Assembly (NCBI RefSeq): GCF_020178975.1
Contig: NZ_JAHXBU010000092.1
Coordinates: forward strand, 248,001-312,000
Length of the DNA stretch: 64,000 nt
From: Cesiribacter sp. SM1
GTDB taxonomy: Bacteria > Bacteroidota > Bacteroidia > Cytophagales > Cyclobacteriaceae
Direction: 5' to 3'
A program made the translations under genes and the position numbers. The number at the start of each line of letters is the position of its first letter. Positions within the stretch are counted from its first letter, which is position 1. Under the pieces are notes generated by a model that was not told where the DNA came from, did not search any database, and saw only the letters and a list, made by a program, of their open reading frames with translations. Of this stretch, positions 1 through 9,200 are shown one piece after another.

Positions 1-206
1 TAAAATCAACAGCCGGTACTCAAAACGAAAAAGGACACGGACTTGGATTGCTGCTTTCGCAGGATTTTGTTCGCAAGCACCAGGGCTGTATAGAGATTTT
101 AAGCGAAGCAGGCATTGGAACAGAAGTAAAAGTAGTTTTACCTCTATTAGAAAAAAAAGTAATACCTGAGCCTAATCTTCTTCAGACCGAACCTATGATA
201 AAATAA
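1..206 (+). CDS. Sensor histidine kinase, C-terminal fragment (5' end outside window)
   Basis: The frame is open from the left edge of the window (first full codon at base 3) to a TAA at 204-206. About 67 residues remain. They carry a glycine-rich G2-type box (GHGLGLLLSQDFV) followed by a short strand pattern ending in VKVVLPL. This is the C-terminal part of the HATPase_c ATP-binding domain of a two-component sensor kinase. After the domain there is only a short tail, so this is a kinase without a C-terminal receiver domain. The sensory part and the H-box lie upstream and cannot be seen, so the signal and partner regulator are unknown. It converges with the HD-domain gene on the other strand. 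Confidence 0.75.
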   Translation, partial: KSTAGTQNEKGHGLGLLLSQDFVRKHQGCIEILSEAGIGTEVKVVLPLLEKKVIPEPNLLQTEPMIK

Positions 207-211
207 AATAA

Positions 212-235
212 ATCAACCTAAAACTTAGGGTTGAT
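212..235 (-). terminator. Hairpin between convergent genes
   Basis: Bases 212-221 can pair with 225-235 (about 10 base pairs with one bulged G), leaving a 3-base loop. On the minus strand the hairpin is followed by a T-rich run (the plus strand has A-rich sequence at 200-211). It overlaps the stop codon of the HD-domain gene, which is unusual but seen in compact convergent junctions. Confidence 0.35.
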
Positions 236-833
236 CGGTCTGGTGGGAGATGACAAACTGGATAAGCTCCTCCACTGGTACCCCTGCCCTTTCGCTTGCA
301 TCTGCTATATCATCCCTGGATACCTGGGCGGCAAAGGTTTTATCCTTCAGGCGTTTCTTTACCCCTTTCACCTCCATGCCTTTGTATGCTTCGGGTCGCA
401 TGAGCGAATAGGCATGGGTAAAGCCTGATAATTCATCGAAAGCATATAGCATTTTGTCCATATCGCTCCGTGGCTCCACACCAAAGTAGCGCGGACCATG
501 TGAGGCTATTGCCCGGATAATGGCTGGATCGAGCTGGCGCCGCTCAAGTTCTTCAATAATCCGGCGGCAGTGCTCTTCCGGCCACTGGTCCCAGTCGGCA
601 TCGTGCAGCAAGCCGGCCAGGTACCATTTATGCTGCTCCTCTTCGGGTAAATTCAGTTTTTCCCCTGCCCAGGCTTTCATCAGCTGTGCCACCTGCCGCA
701 TGTGCAGTTTTAGCCGGTCGTTCTTTACCCAATCATTGAGCAGGGCTTCTGCTTCTGCTGTAGTTAGTACATTACCTGCATTGGCAGAATCACCAAATTC
801 TGTGCGGCCCAGGTTCAGGGAAGTATCTGGCAT
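225..833 (-). CDS. HD-domain protein (predicted metal-dependent phosphohydrolase)
   Basis: The protein has 202 residues. It shows the HD-superfamily pattern: His44 in a helix (KLHMRQVA), the HD doublet at His77-Asp78 (GLLHDADWD), a further His near residue 112 (IASHG) and an Asp in a later helix (AFDELSGF). This spacing matches small stand-alone HD hydrolases often annotated as HDIG-domain proteins. The family usually hydrolyses phosphate esters or nucleotides using a bound metal, but the substrate cannot be read from sequence. The first 20 or so residues look disordered, so a start slightly downstream is possible; ATG at 831-833 is the first methionine. It has no obvious operon partner. Confidence 0.7.
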   Translation of the reverse strand: MPDTSLNLGRTEFGDSANAGNVLTTAEAEALLNDWVKNDRLKLHMRQVAQLMKAWAGEKLNLPEEEQHKWYLAGLLHDADWDQWPEEHCRRIIEELERRQLDPAIIRAIASHGPRYFGVEPRSDMDKMLYAFDELSGFTHAYSLMRPEAYKGMEVKGVKKRLKDKTFAAQVSRDDIADASERAGVPVEELIQFVISHQTDQP

Positions 834-896
834 GGATAAAGAATAGTTATTCGTTAGCAGTCTTTATTAAATACCCCTAAAAATATAAATGCACAG

Positions 897-1778
897 TTAC
901 TGATCAAATACAAAAGTTTTAAAATCGGGCACATTCAGGTTAAAGAAGCCTTTGCCGCCTACAATATTGCTGGGATAATGCACTGGCTCACCCAGAAATT
1001 CCATAAAGTTATGCCGGTTATCAAGCCTAATTTTCATAAACTCATAGTACTCCTCGCTGATGTTGGAAAGTGATACTACAATGGTATCTCCGGGATCATA
1101 CACCCGGGGAATTACCCTGTGCTGATCTGTAAATCCCTCCCCTGGTACATCATAGTCATCTATCAGTTCAGTATGTGCCCGGGGATTGATAAAATTATGG
1201 ATGATGTGTTCCCGGCGAATCTCCTGCACCCCCATCAGATACCAGTTCTTTTCCCGGGGGTCCTCAAGAGAATAAGTCAGGTGAGCAAGGGTATCGCCTT
1301 CCTCGTTGTAGTAAAGATCTGCGTTGATTTGTTCAAACTTAACCTTCTTCTGCACTACAGCTGAGGCATGAACCGCTCCCAGTGTTTCACTGCTTACATG
1401 CAGTTCATATGTTTCTCCCTCTTCAAACGGAATGTTTACACCACCATATACACCATACCCCATGTTGCTCAACTCATAGCTTCCTCCAGGTCCGCTGATG
1501 CTAACGGTTGCATCTCTTACAGCTATTTGTTCTACCAGTTTCAGGGGGTCGCTATCATCGGTTACTTCCAGAGCTCCAAAGGTTTTGGTTAAAAGCACAA
1601 GCAATGTTTCTTCCTCCAACATTTGTGTTGCAACCACTATTTCGGGTTTTACAACAGGTATGTTTTTAACCTCCAGCGGATCGGGTATGCAGGAAGACAG
1701 CAGCATGAGCAACAGCGTTATACAGGCCCCTGCGCGAAAAGATGTTAAGTAACTACTAATTGTAAAATTCTGAAGCAT
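897..1778 (-). CDS. DUF4249 family outer-membrane lipoprotein
   Basis: The 293-residue protein starts with a charged segment, a hydrophobic stretch and a lipobox (LLSSC, Cys near residue 30), so it should be exported and lipid-anchored. The following PDPLEVKNIPVVKPEIVV region and the beta-rich body fit the DUF4249 family of Bacteroidota. DUF4249 genes typically sit directly after a TonB-dependent receptor, as here: only 3 bases separate it from the receptor stop. By analogy with SusD-like partners it may be the surface or periplasmic partner of that receptor, but the ligand is unknown. Confidence 0.8.
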   Translation of the reverse strand: MLQNFTISSYLTSFRAGACITLLLMLLSSCIPDPLEVKNIPVVKPEIVVATQMLEEETLLVLLTKTFGALEVTDDSDPLKLVEQIAVRDATVSISGPGGSYELSNMGYGVYGGVNIPFEEGETYELHVSSETLGAVHASAVVQKKVKFEQINADLYYNEEGDTLAHLTYSLEDPREKNWYLMGVQEIRREHIIHNFINPRAHTELIDDYDVPGEGFTDQHRVIPRVYDPGDTIVVSLSNISEEYYEFMKIRLDNRHNFMEFLGEPVHYPSNIVGGKGFFNLNVPDFKTFVFDQ

Positions 1779-1781
1779 ATA

Positions 1782-4112
1782 CTACAGGCTAAAACCTAAA
1801 CTCACAAAAGGAAGCAATCCAAACAAACCGGGCTGTGTGTAATGCAGCGTACCGCTACTCTCATCTTCTTCTATAAAAATACCAATAGGGCTTGCCCTGT
1901 TATACATATTGTTAACACCGGCAAATACATGCCACTGAATTCTTGTGTGTGGATTGCTGGTAAATTTTATTCCCAGGTCGAGCCGGTGCGTGTCGGATAG
2001 CTTTACCTGGTTTATTTCTGCGAAAACCGGTATCAGGTCTACGCCGGCCATGCTTGGTGCAGGTATTACATACTGGCCGATAACGGGAGTAAACCTGGCT
2101 CCCGAAATGTACTCCCACACCATTGAGGTTGACCATCGCCTGCCAAGTTTATACTGCATTACCAGCGCCCCGTTATGCCTGCGATCATATCGGGCAGGAA
2201 ACCAGTCTCCCCGGTTAATTTCATTATATTGCCGCCACGACCATGAAAGCGTGTAGCTCAGCCAGCCAGTTAGCCTTCCTGCCTCTTTGCGCAATAAGAA
2301 TTCTGTGCCGTAGGCCCGCCCCTGTCCCTGGATCAGCCTTGACTGAAAATCTGAATTGAAGAACAGGTTGGTACCTTCTTCGTAGCCAATAAGGTTACCG
2401 AGTGATTTATAGTAGCCCTCTACGCTCAAAAACACATTGTGGCCTTTCAGGTATTTTTGCCAGGCAGCAGAAACCTGGTGAGAGAGTTGCGGGCGTACGC
2501 TGTCGGTAACCGGGTACCAGATATCAGTAGGAGAAGAAACTGCAGAATTGGAAATCCTGTGCAGGTACTGAACCATTCTGGAATAGCTTAATTTAAGCGA
2601 CTGCTGCTTGGGCAGGGAGTATCTTAATGAGATGCGGGGTTCCGGTGTAAAGTACTGTTTATCTTTCACCAGACCTAAAGATCCCCTGAAGCCAGCATTC
2701 ACGAGTATTTTATTGTTCAGGCTCCATTCCTGCTGAACATAGGCAGATAGTTCATTTGCTATTTTACCCCCTGTGGAGCTGCTCTCCAGCAATTCAGCAA
2801 TATTACCGGCAGAATTAACGATACTGGGGCTTATCTCATGCCTGGCCCACTCCACGCCAGTAGTGATCCTGGCATCTTTCCAGACAGAATCTTTCATGAA
2901 GGTTATTTTAGCACCATAATCTTCTATATCAGAAAAAGCTACCAGCTGATTTTCTTCATAAACATTGCTGATATCATATTTATACGCAGAGCGGGTGAGG
3001 GTTAAATCACTGTTCCATCCCCGGGGGTAACGGTGTCGCCATTGTAGCGATTGGCTGGAGTTGCCGGAAACATAGGTAGTACTAACGCCCCTGCCATCAT
3101 TATCGCTGTCCTTGTAGCGGTCAAAGATATCTTCACCAGTGTAGTAGCTGAAATTAACCTGATCGCGCTTTCCCAGCTTAAAAATGAGCTTTCCGTTCAA
3201 GTCATAAAAATAATAGGGAAGCTCTTCGCCAATGGTTTTAACTACCTGATCAATGTAGGTTCTGCGGCCTGCCAGCCATATACTGGCCTTGTTCTTGATC
3301 AGGGGTTGTTCTACATATAAGCGCGAAGCCAGCAAGCCAACCTCCCCGGAGATGCGGGTTTTCTTGGCTATACTGCTATTGGTGCTTATATCAAGTATAG
3401 AAGACAAACGGCCGCCATATTGCGCAGGGAAACCACCGTTAATCGATTCAACTTTCTCCAGCATATCAGGATTGAACACTGAAAGGAATCCAAACAGGTG
3501 ACTGGTGTTGTAAATAGGTGCACCATCCAGGAGTACCAGGTTCTGGTCTGCAGCACCACCACGCACAAAATAATCGGAACTTCCCTCCACGCCCCTGCTG
3601 GTACCGGGCAGTAACTGTATGGTTTTGATCACATCGGCTTCGCCGCCCAGTACAGGTAAAAAAGCAATGTCTTTTTTCGAAATCGTATGCGTACCCAGGC
3701 GGGTAGTCTGCACGATATCCTGCTGCGAATAACGGTTCGCCGTAATTACTACTTCCTGCAGGTGTGCTACCAGGGGGGAAAGTTTAAAGTGAATGGTGGT
3801 ATCATTGTTTAGCTCTGCCACCTTTATCAGCTTCTCAAATCCGGTATAGGATATGATGATGTTGTTCCTGCCTTTGGGAACCCGTGCAGTAAATGCTCCA
3901 TCCACATCTGCAGGAGCTATTGTACTATCAGGAAGTATCATGACTACTGCAAAGGGCAGGGTAACGCCGTGATTATCCTTTACAATCCCATTGAGTCTGA
4001 CTGTTTGAGCAAATAAAGCAGCCGGAAACATAAAGAGCAACAGAAGCAAGCAGTTTGGCAGTGTTACTACTGCCGCCATGTATATCTTTGCCTGATTGTA
4101 AAGTTTCATCAT
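1782..4112 (-). CDS. TonB-dependent outer-membrane receptor
   Basis: The 776-residue protein has an N-terminal signal peptide ending near the ALFAQ cleavage region. A carboxypeptidase-regulatory-like beta-sandwich follows (about residues 38-120, starting VRLNGIVKDNHG), then a plug domain (about 125-240, with GGAADQNLVLLDGAPIYN and FNPDMLEKVE motifs). The rest is a long C-terminal beta-barrel ending in an aromatic (FVSLGFSL). This is the usual architecture of TonB-dependent transporters in Bacteroidota, though shorter than SusC proteins. It precedes the DUF4249 lipoprotein by 3 bases, forming a two-gene operon. TTG or ATG alternatives exist close together; the first ATG (MMK) was chosen. The substrate is unknown. 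Confidence 0.88.
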   Translation of the reverse strand: MMKLYNQAKIYMAAVVTLPNCLLLLLFMFPAALFAQTVRLNGIVKDNHGVTLPFAVVMILPDSTIAPADVDGAFTARVPKGRNNIIISYTGFEKLIKVAELNNDTTIHFKLSPLVAHLQEVVITANRYSQQDIVQTTRLGTHTISKKDIAFLPVLGGEADVIKTIQLLPGTSRGVEGSSDYFVRGGAADQNLVLLDGAPIYNTSHLFGFLSVFNPDMLEKVESINGGFPAQYGGRLSSILDISTNSSIAKKTRISGEVGLLASRLYVEQPLIKNKASIWLAGRRTYIDQVVKTIGEELPYYFYDLNGKLIFKLGKRDQVNFSYYTGEDIFDRYKDSDNDGRGVSTTYVSGNSSQSLQWRHRYPRGWNSDLTLTRSAYKYDISNVYEENQLVAFSDIEDYGAKITFMKDSVWKDARITTGVEWARHEISPSIVNSAGNIAELLESSSTGGKIANELSAYVQQEWSLNNKILVNAGFRGSLGLVKDKQYFTPEPRISLRYSLPKQQSLKLSYSRMVQYLHRISNSAVSSPTDIWYPVTDSVRPQLSHQVSAAWQKYLKGHNVFLSVEGYYKSLGNLIGYEEGTNLFFNSDFQSRLIQGQGRAYGTEFLLRKEAGRLTGWLSYTLSWSWRQYNEINRGDWFPARYDRRHNGALVMQYKLGRRWSTSMVWEYISGARFTPVIGQYVIPAPSMAGVDLIPVFAEINQVKLSDTHRLDLGIKFTSNPHTRIQWHVFAGVNNMYNRASPIGIFIEEDESSGTLHYTQPGLFGLLPFVSLGFSL

Positions 4113-4378
4113 AGATTTCCCCGCTCCAGTTCTGTTTTATCTTACCGAGACTCTTAGGATCAATGAACTTATTATAAGAAGAGCCCTATTATTAAATATT
4201 GAAAAGCAATTCCAGGGTTTTGAAAAAATGAAGTTTTCTTCTAAAAAATCTCACCTGCCATACTTTCTATAGTACTCTACGGGAGTAGGAGCTCTTATGA
4301 TAGCATCATTGACAAGAATTAACGTATTTTTACGGAGAAAAACTATATATTCTCCATCATTCTTTGCATTTATACCGC

Positions 4379-5521
4379 ATGCAGTTTTCCTCCCTTGGTT
4401 TATCAGAGCCGCTTTTAAGATCACTGGCCAGTCAGAAATTTGAGCAGCCTTTTCCTATTCAGCAGGAGGCAATTCCTGCTATACTGGCTGGCAAGGATAT
4501 TTTTGGTGTGGCACAGACAGGTTCTGGTAAAACAGCTGCTTTTGTATTGCCCATTCTGGAGCTGCTGCAAAAAGCAGGCCCGGCAAAAAGCAGGTATATT
4601 AAAGTACTGGTGCTGGTACCAACGCGGGAGCTTGCTGCCCAGGTAGCTGATGTATTTAAGGAGTTTAGTAACGGTCTGTCTAGGAGAATAAACACACTGG
4701 CTGTTTATGGCGGCGTATCAATCAACCCGCAAATGATGGCACTGGCATCTGCAGAGATAGTGGTTGCTACGCCTGGCAGGTTGCTGGACCTGGTCTCATC
4801 AAATGCCGTACATCTGTCGGCAGTTGAAATGCTGGTGCTGGACGAAGCCGATAAGATACTAAACCTGGGATTTCAGGAAGAAATTGATAAGATCTTTGCA
4901 CTTCTGCCCCCCAGGCGACAGAACGTACTTTTTTCGGCTACCATTGGTGATGATGTGCGCAATATCAAGGAAACCCTGCTGCGTGATCCGCTGCTGATTG
5001 AAGTTGGGGAGGAAAACCAGCAACATGAGCTGATCAGCCAGGTAGCCTATCTCGTAGCGCCTGAGCGGAAAGGCCCTTTACTGAGATACCTTATCAAACA
5101 GCACAACATGCAGCAGGTACTGGTATTTACCTCATCCATCAGAACTGCAGATAACCTTGTTGGCAAGCTTTCGAAAAACGGGATTCAGGCCTCCTCCCTC
5201 CACAGCCAGAAAAGCCAGGGTGCAAGAACTGAAGTGCTGCAAAAATTCAAAACCGGAAAGCTTAGGGTGCTGATCGCAACAGACCTTGCTTCACGGGGTA
5301 TCGACATTGAAAAGCTGCCTTATGTAATTAATTTTGAGCTGCCACGCTCACCAAAAGATTATGTGCACCGGATAGGACGTACCGGCCGTGCCTCAGCAAA
5401 GGGCGAAGCCATCACCATTATTACGGCAGAAGACCAGCATCATTTCGGTGTAATCCAGAAAAAAATGGGCAAGAAGGTATCGATAGTAGAAACAGACGAT
5501 CTGGACCTGAAGGGCTACTGA
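4379..5521 (+). CDS. DEAD-box ATP-dependent RNA helicase
   Basis: The protein carries all core helicase motifs in order: a Q motif (FEQPFPIQQEAIP), motif I/Walker A (AQTGSGKTAAF), Ia (PTRELAAQ), Ib (TPGRLL), motif II (DEAD), motif III (SAT), motif IV (VFTSS), motif V (ATDLASRGID) and motif VI (HRIGRTGR). At 380 residues it is the minimal RhlE-like size with no long basic C-terminal tail. It likely unwinds RNA in ribosome assembly or mRNA turnover, especially in the cold. An in-frame TTG lies at 4364, but ATG at 4379 places the start just ahead of the conserved FSSLGLSEPLL segment and is preferred. Confidence 0.93.
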   Translation: MQFSSLGLSEPLLRSLASQKFEQPFPIQQEAIPAILAGKDIFGVAQTGSGKTAAFVLPILELLQKAGPAKSRYIKVLVLVPTRELAAQVADVFKEFSNGLSRRINTLAVYGGVSINPQMMALASAEIVVATPGRLLDLVSSNAVHLSAVEMLVLDEADKILNLGFQEEIDKIFALLPPRRQNVLFSATIGDDVRNIKETLLRDPLLIEVGEENQQHELISQVAYLVAPERKGPLLRYLIKQHNMQQVLVFTSSIRTADNLVGKLSKNGIQASSLHSQKSQGARTEVLQKFKTGKLRVLIATDLASRGIDIEKLPYVINFELPRSPKDYVHRIGRTGRASAKGEAITIITAEDQHHFGVIQKKMGKKVSIVETDDLDLKGY

Positions 5522-5557
5522 CAGTTATCTTATAGTAATAGCTTGATTTCTAAGCAT

Positions 5558-5565
5558 TAGCTTTG
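5558..5565 (+). promoter_or_regulatory. Candidate Bacteroidota -7 promoter element
   Basis: TAGCTTTG matches the TAnnTTTG -7 consensus exactly and lies 35 bases before the start codon of the hydrolase gene. A TTG at 5543-5545 is closer than the usual -33 spacing, so the -33 box is weak or absent. Confidence 0.4.
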
Positions 5566-5600
5566 AATGCTTACTAAAAATAGGGTTTCTTTGTTGTTCT

Positions 5601-6437
5601 ATGCAATTGTTCATCACATCACTGAATTCGGGAAGCAACGGCAACTGCTATTATGTAGGTAATGAGCAGGAGGCAGTGTTGATAGATGCAGGAATATCCT
5701 GCCGGGAGACTGAAAAAAGGCTGAAGCGCCTGGGACTTTCAATGGACAAGGTTAAGGCTATTTTCGTATCGCATGAACATTCCGACCATATCAGGGGTAT
5801 ACCCGTTCTGGCAAAAAAATACCAGCTGCCTGTTTACATTACACCCGGCACTTTGCAGCATGCACGCTTAAGCCCGCATAACCCCCTGGCAATCCCTTTT
5901 GAGGCTTTTGAAACTGTTCAGGTTGGCGAACTTTGTGTTACAGCTTTTCCTAAATTCCACGATGCTGCCGATCCACACAGCTTTGTTGTTAGCTGTGGTG
6001 GTACAAACGTTGGTATTTTCACTGATATAGGCGCTCCATGCGAAAACCTGATCCATCATTTCAGGCAATGCCATGCTGCCTTCCTGGAAGCTAACTATGA
6101 TGATGCCATGCTGGACCAGGGTCATTACCCTTACTTTCTGAAGAACCGCATCAGGGGCGGGCACGGGCACTTATCTAACAAGCAGGCACTGGCGCTCTTT
6201 ACTGCTTATAAGCCTCACTACATGAGCCATTTGCTGCTGTCGCACCTTTCTAAAGACAACAACTGCCCGCAGCTGGTTAAAGAAATATTTACAGAACATG
6301 CAGGAGATACTGAAATTGTAGTAGCCTCCCGCTTTGAAGAAACCCCCGTTTTTACGGTTTGCTGCGATGATGTACCCTTAAAATCTGTAACCATTAAACA
6401 TAGAGTACCATCAGGGCAACAATCCCTGTTTGATTAA
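5601..6437 (+). CDS. MBL-fold metallo-hydrolase, YycJ/WalJ type
   Basis: The 278-residue protein begins with the family signature SLNSGSNGNCYYV and has the metallo-beta-lactamase metal motif HEHSDH near residue 59, with later metal ligands (H in KFHDAADP, D in FTDIG, H in SHLLLSHLS). The N-terminal SGSNGNCY signature is typical of YycJ-like hydrolases, which act on nucleic acids or phosphodiesters in the cytoplasm; the exact substrate is not settled. It stands alone between the helicase gene and a strong bidirectional terminator. The ATG at 5601 is preceded by a candidate promoter. Confidence 0.88.
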   Translation: MQLFITSLNSGSNGNCYYVGNEQEAVLIDAGISCRETEKRLKRLGLSMDKVKAIFVSHEHSDHIRGIPVLAKKYQLPVYITPGTLQHARLSPHNPLAIPFEAFETVQVGELCVTAFPKFHDAADPHSFVVSCGGTNVGIFTDIGAPCENLIHHFRQCHAAFLEANYDDAMLDQGHYPYFLKNRIRGGHGHLSNKQALALFTAYKPHYMSHLLLSHLSKDNNCPQLVKEIFTEHAGDTEIVVASRFEETPVFTVCCDDVPLKSVTIKHRVPSGQQSLFD

Positions 6438-6446
6438 ACATAAAGT

Positions 6447-6486
6447 AAAAGCCTGGCAGTTGATTAAAGACAACTGCCAGGCTTTT
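6447..6486. terminator. Bidirectional intrinsic terminator
   Basis: A perfect 16-bp stem (6447-6462 with 6471-6486) has an 8-base loop, A-rich on one side and T-rich on the other. It lies between two convergent genes (stop at 6437 on plus, stop at 6507 on minus) and can serve both. Confidence 0.85.
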
Positions 6487-6506
6487 TGGATACATGAGCA
6501 TGATCT

Positions 6507-6869
6507 TTAGATTGAGCGTGGGTATGGCTTTGAGAAATATGCTACTGCCAGTTCTGTTAAGCCCACTGCCAGATGCGGAACCCAGCTTTTTTTACGGAAG
6601 CCAAACAGGAATGGTGAAGCGGCCATCAGGGCACCATTGATATAGTCCAGCTGAAGGTGCCTTGGCATACTCATTTTCTTTTTAACACCCAGTTCATATT
6701 TGGTGAATAAGCTCTGCACAATAACACCGGCGCCCATGATCATTGGCAAATAAGTTTCCATGCCCCTGTTTTTCCTGCTGCTGAAAACCAGCGGCAGTGC
6801 AATCAAAGATGCAGCTGTAGCATAATCGATAATTGCATGTGTTTTAGAAGGTATTATATTGGTGTTCAT
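6507..6869 (-). CDS. Small predicted membrane protein of unknown function
   Basis: The 120-residue protein has three or four hydrophobic segments (around residues 14-30, 41-55, 76-92 and 97-112), separated by short basic loops such as SSRKNRG and GVKKKMSMPRH. This predicts a small multi-spanning inner-membrane protein. The two halves each contain a hydrophobic pair, loosely like SPW-type repeat proteins, but the match is not strong enough to name a family. It is monocistronic and ends at the shared terminator. The function is unknown. Confidence 0.6.
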   Translation of the reverse strand: MNTNIIPSKTHAIIDYATAASLIALPLVFSSRKNRGMETYLPMIMGAGVIVQSLFTKYELGVKKKMSMPRHLQLDYINGALMAASPFLFGFRKKSWVPHLAVGLTELAVAYFSKPYPRSI

Positions 6870-6970
6870 CTGTTTAAAAAATTATAGATTCAACATACTT
6901 TATAATACCCGCTCTGCAGAAAGAAGTTTTAACCGTTACTGAATATTGTTGAAATTATATCAGCCCCTGG

Positions 6971-9178
6971 TCAAAGAAGTTTATCTGGTGTAATGGGTAA
7001 TTTGGTGATGCGTTTGCCCGTAGCATGGTACACCGCATTGGCAATGGCCGCCGTAAAGCCAATCAGGGGAATCTCTCCAATACCCTTTGCTCCCATCGGA
7101 TCAACAATTGGGTCTTCCAGGTCTGTGAAAATAACATCAATGTCAGGCACATCTGCGTTAATGGGCACATGGTAATCTGCCAGATCATTGTTGAGGTGCC
7201 TGCCAAAGCGGTGGTCAATAATACCTTCCTCCATCAGTGCTATGCCTATACCCCATACAACAGAGCCATACACCTGGCTTTCGGCAGTTTTGTGATTCAT
7301 GATTTTGCCTGCATCTACTGCAGATACCACCTTTGCTACACGAACCTCGCCGGTAGCAGCATGTACACGCACCTCTACAAAGTTTGCACAAAAGGATTTG
7401 CTGGAGAATTCATCCAGTTCAGGTCCTCCTCTGGATTCCCTGCTTACTTCCAGTTCTTTTAGGGCATGCAATTCAAGTACATCCGCATAGCGAAGGCTGG
7501 CATTTCCAGTCTTAGTTTTCAAGGTGTTTCCTTCAAAAAACAAGTCTGCTGCCTGGGCGCCATACAAAGGTGAACCTGGCTGGTTTACTGCCAGTTCCTG
7601 CAGCCTTTGTTTCAGGTCTGTACACACTTCGTATACGGCAGAACCAACAGAGGCAGTGGTGTGTGAGCCAAACTGTCCTGGTGCATACGGAAAAACGGAG
7701 TTTCCCCACTCAAATCTCACTTTCTCCATTGGTAAGCCTAACCTATCTGCGGCTATCTGGGTAAAAATAGTAGCAGAGCCAGGACCTACATCTGCGACAG
7801 CACTTCTTAGCAAAACACTGCCATCAGCCAGCAGTTTTACCCTGGCTTCGGCCCTGTCGCGTGCTGCCTTGTAAATACCAGAAGCCATACCCAGGCCTAC
7901 AAGCCATTCTCCTTCGCGCATGGATCGCGGTTCCGGATTACGCCTGCTCCAGCCAAAGCGTTCTGCTCCTCGCTCATAGCACTGCAACAGGTAATTGCTG
8001 GACCAGGGCTTATCATTCTCCGGGTCTTTTTCAGCATAATTTATTTTGCGCAGTTCCAGCGGGTCCATTTTCAGGGCATAGGCCAGCTCATCCATGGCAG
8101 ATTCAAGTGCAAAAGAACCGCTTGTTTCTCCAGGGCCGCGGGTCCAGCATGGGGTGCTCATATCCAGTGATACAAGCTTATAGCTGGTATCCATATTAGG
8201 GCAGCTGTACATCGACTTGGTGGGATCCAGCAGCCGTTCCGTAAACTGCTCATAGCGTGATGTAAAGCCGCGTGCATGATGGGCAATTCCCAGCAGTTTG
8301 CCTTCTGCAGTAGCACCTACCGAAAAATACTGAACAGAGGCTGGCCGGTAGCCTACCATGTTAAACACCTGGTCACGCATTAGCATAACTTTTACCGGCC
8401 GGCCTGTTACTTTAGCTCCCATGATAGCGGCCATCTCCTGCGGCCATAAACGGGAAGAGCTGCCAAAAGCACCACCAACAAAAGGAGAATGCGCCTCAAC
8501 GTTTTCTTTCTCCAGGTCAAATGCCTTACTGATCTCTTTCTGAGAAATTTTAGTTGCCTGTGTTTTATTATAGACTTTAACTTTCTTATCTCCCTCCCAT
8601 AAAGCCGTGGTAGAATGGGTTTCCATTGGATTATGCACCTGAATAGGGGTATGATACTCCTGCTCTACCAGCACAGGGGCCTCTTTGTAGGCATCAGGCC
8701 TTCCCCTTTTATGGTCTTTCTGATCTGCGGGGGTAAAGGCATCATCAAGATTATCCCTCAAGCTGGTGTTATGCAGTTCCTTTTCATAACCTATACTCAC
8801 CAAGAAAGCCCCATGTACCGCCCGCTCGTAGGTATCTGCCACCACCAGGGCCACAGGCTGAAAGTTGTGCAGGATCTTATCATCATAAAATAATCTGAAC
8901 TCCTGCCCGTATACCCGTGAGCCTTCATTGTTTACAGAAGCCTCGTACCCTGGCACTTCTGGCGCGTTCTCATGGGTTACAACAGCCAGTACACCCGGGG
9001 CTCTTTCTGCTGCTTTGGTGTCTATTTTGCTGATCCGGCCCCTGGGAATACTACTGGTTACCAATACGCCATGGGCTACTCCCGGCAAATTATATTCTGC
9101 GGCATAACGGGCTACTCCTGTAACTTTCAGTTGTCCCTCTACCCTGTCGAGCCTATCGCCCATTACTACTTTACGCAT
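6971..9178 (-). CDS. paoC: Molybdenum-binding large subunit of aldehyde oxidoreductase (PaoC/YagR-like)
   Basis: The 735-residue protein is the molybdopterin-cytosine-dinucleotide-binding subunit of a xanthine-oxidase-family enzyme. It opens with the aldehyde oxidase/xanthine dehydrogenase a/b-hammerhead domain (about residues 10-120). Moco-binding segments follow, including GGAFGSSSRLWPQE, RGPGETSGSFALE and GPGSATIFTQIAAD. The C-terminal motif GAKGIGEIPLIG holds the catalytic Glu that activates the Mo-bound water. The length matches PaoC (about 730). It is the last gene of a three-gene operon after the FAD and 2Fe-2S subunits, with a 22-base gap. The complex should oxidise aromatic or other aldehydes to acids, probably for detoxification. 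No dedicated PaoD-like chaperone is visible in the window. Confidence 0.9.
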   Translation of the reverse strand: MRKVVMGDRLDRVEGQLKVTGVARYAAEYNLPGVAHGVLVTSSIPRGRISKIDTKAAERAPGVLAVVTHENAPEVPGYEASVNNEGSRVYGQEFRLFYDDKILHNFQPVALVVADTYERAVHGAFLVSIGYEKELHNTSLRDNLDDAFTPADQKDHKRGRPDAYKEAPVLVEQEYHTPIQVHNPMETHSTTALWEGDKKVKVYNKTQATKISQKEISKAFDLEKENVEAHSPFVGGAFGSSSRLWPQEMAAIMGAKVTGRPVKVMLMRDQVFNMVGYRPASVQYFSVGATAEGKLLGIAHHARGFTSRYEQFTERLLDPTKSMYSCPNMDTSYKLVSLDMSTPCWTRGPGETSGSFALESAMDELAYALKMDPLELRKINYAEKDPENDKPWSSNYLLQCYERGAERFGWSRRNPEPRSMREGEWLVGLGMASGIYKAARDRAEARVKLLADGSVLLRSAVADVGPGSATIFTQIAADRLGLPMEKVRFEWGNSVFPYAPGQFGSHTTASVGSAVYEVCTDLKQRLQELAVNQPGSPLYGAQAADLFFEGNTLKTKTGNASLRYADVLELHALKELEVSRESRGGPELDEFSSKSFCANFVEVRVHAATGEVRVAKVVSAVDAGKIMNHKTAESQVYGSVVWGIGIALMEEGIIDHRFGRHLNNDLADYHVPINADVPDIDVIFTDLEDPIVDPMGAKGIGEIPLIGFTAAIANAVYHATGKRITKLPITPDKLL

Positions 9179-9200
9179 GCTGCTTGTCTGAATTAAGGGG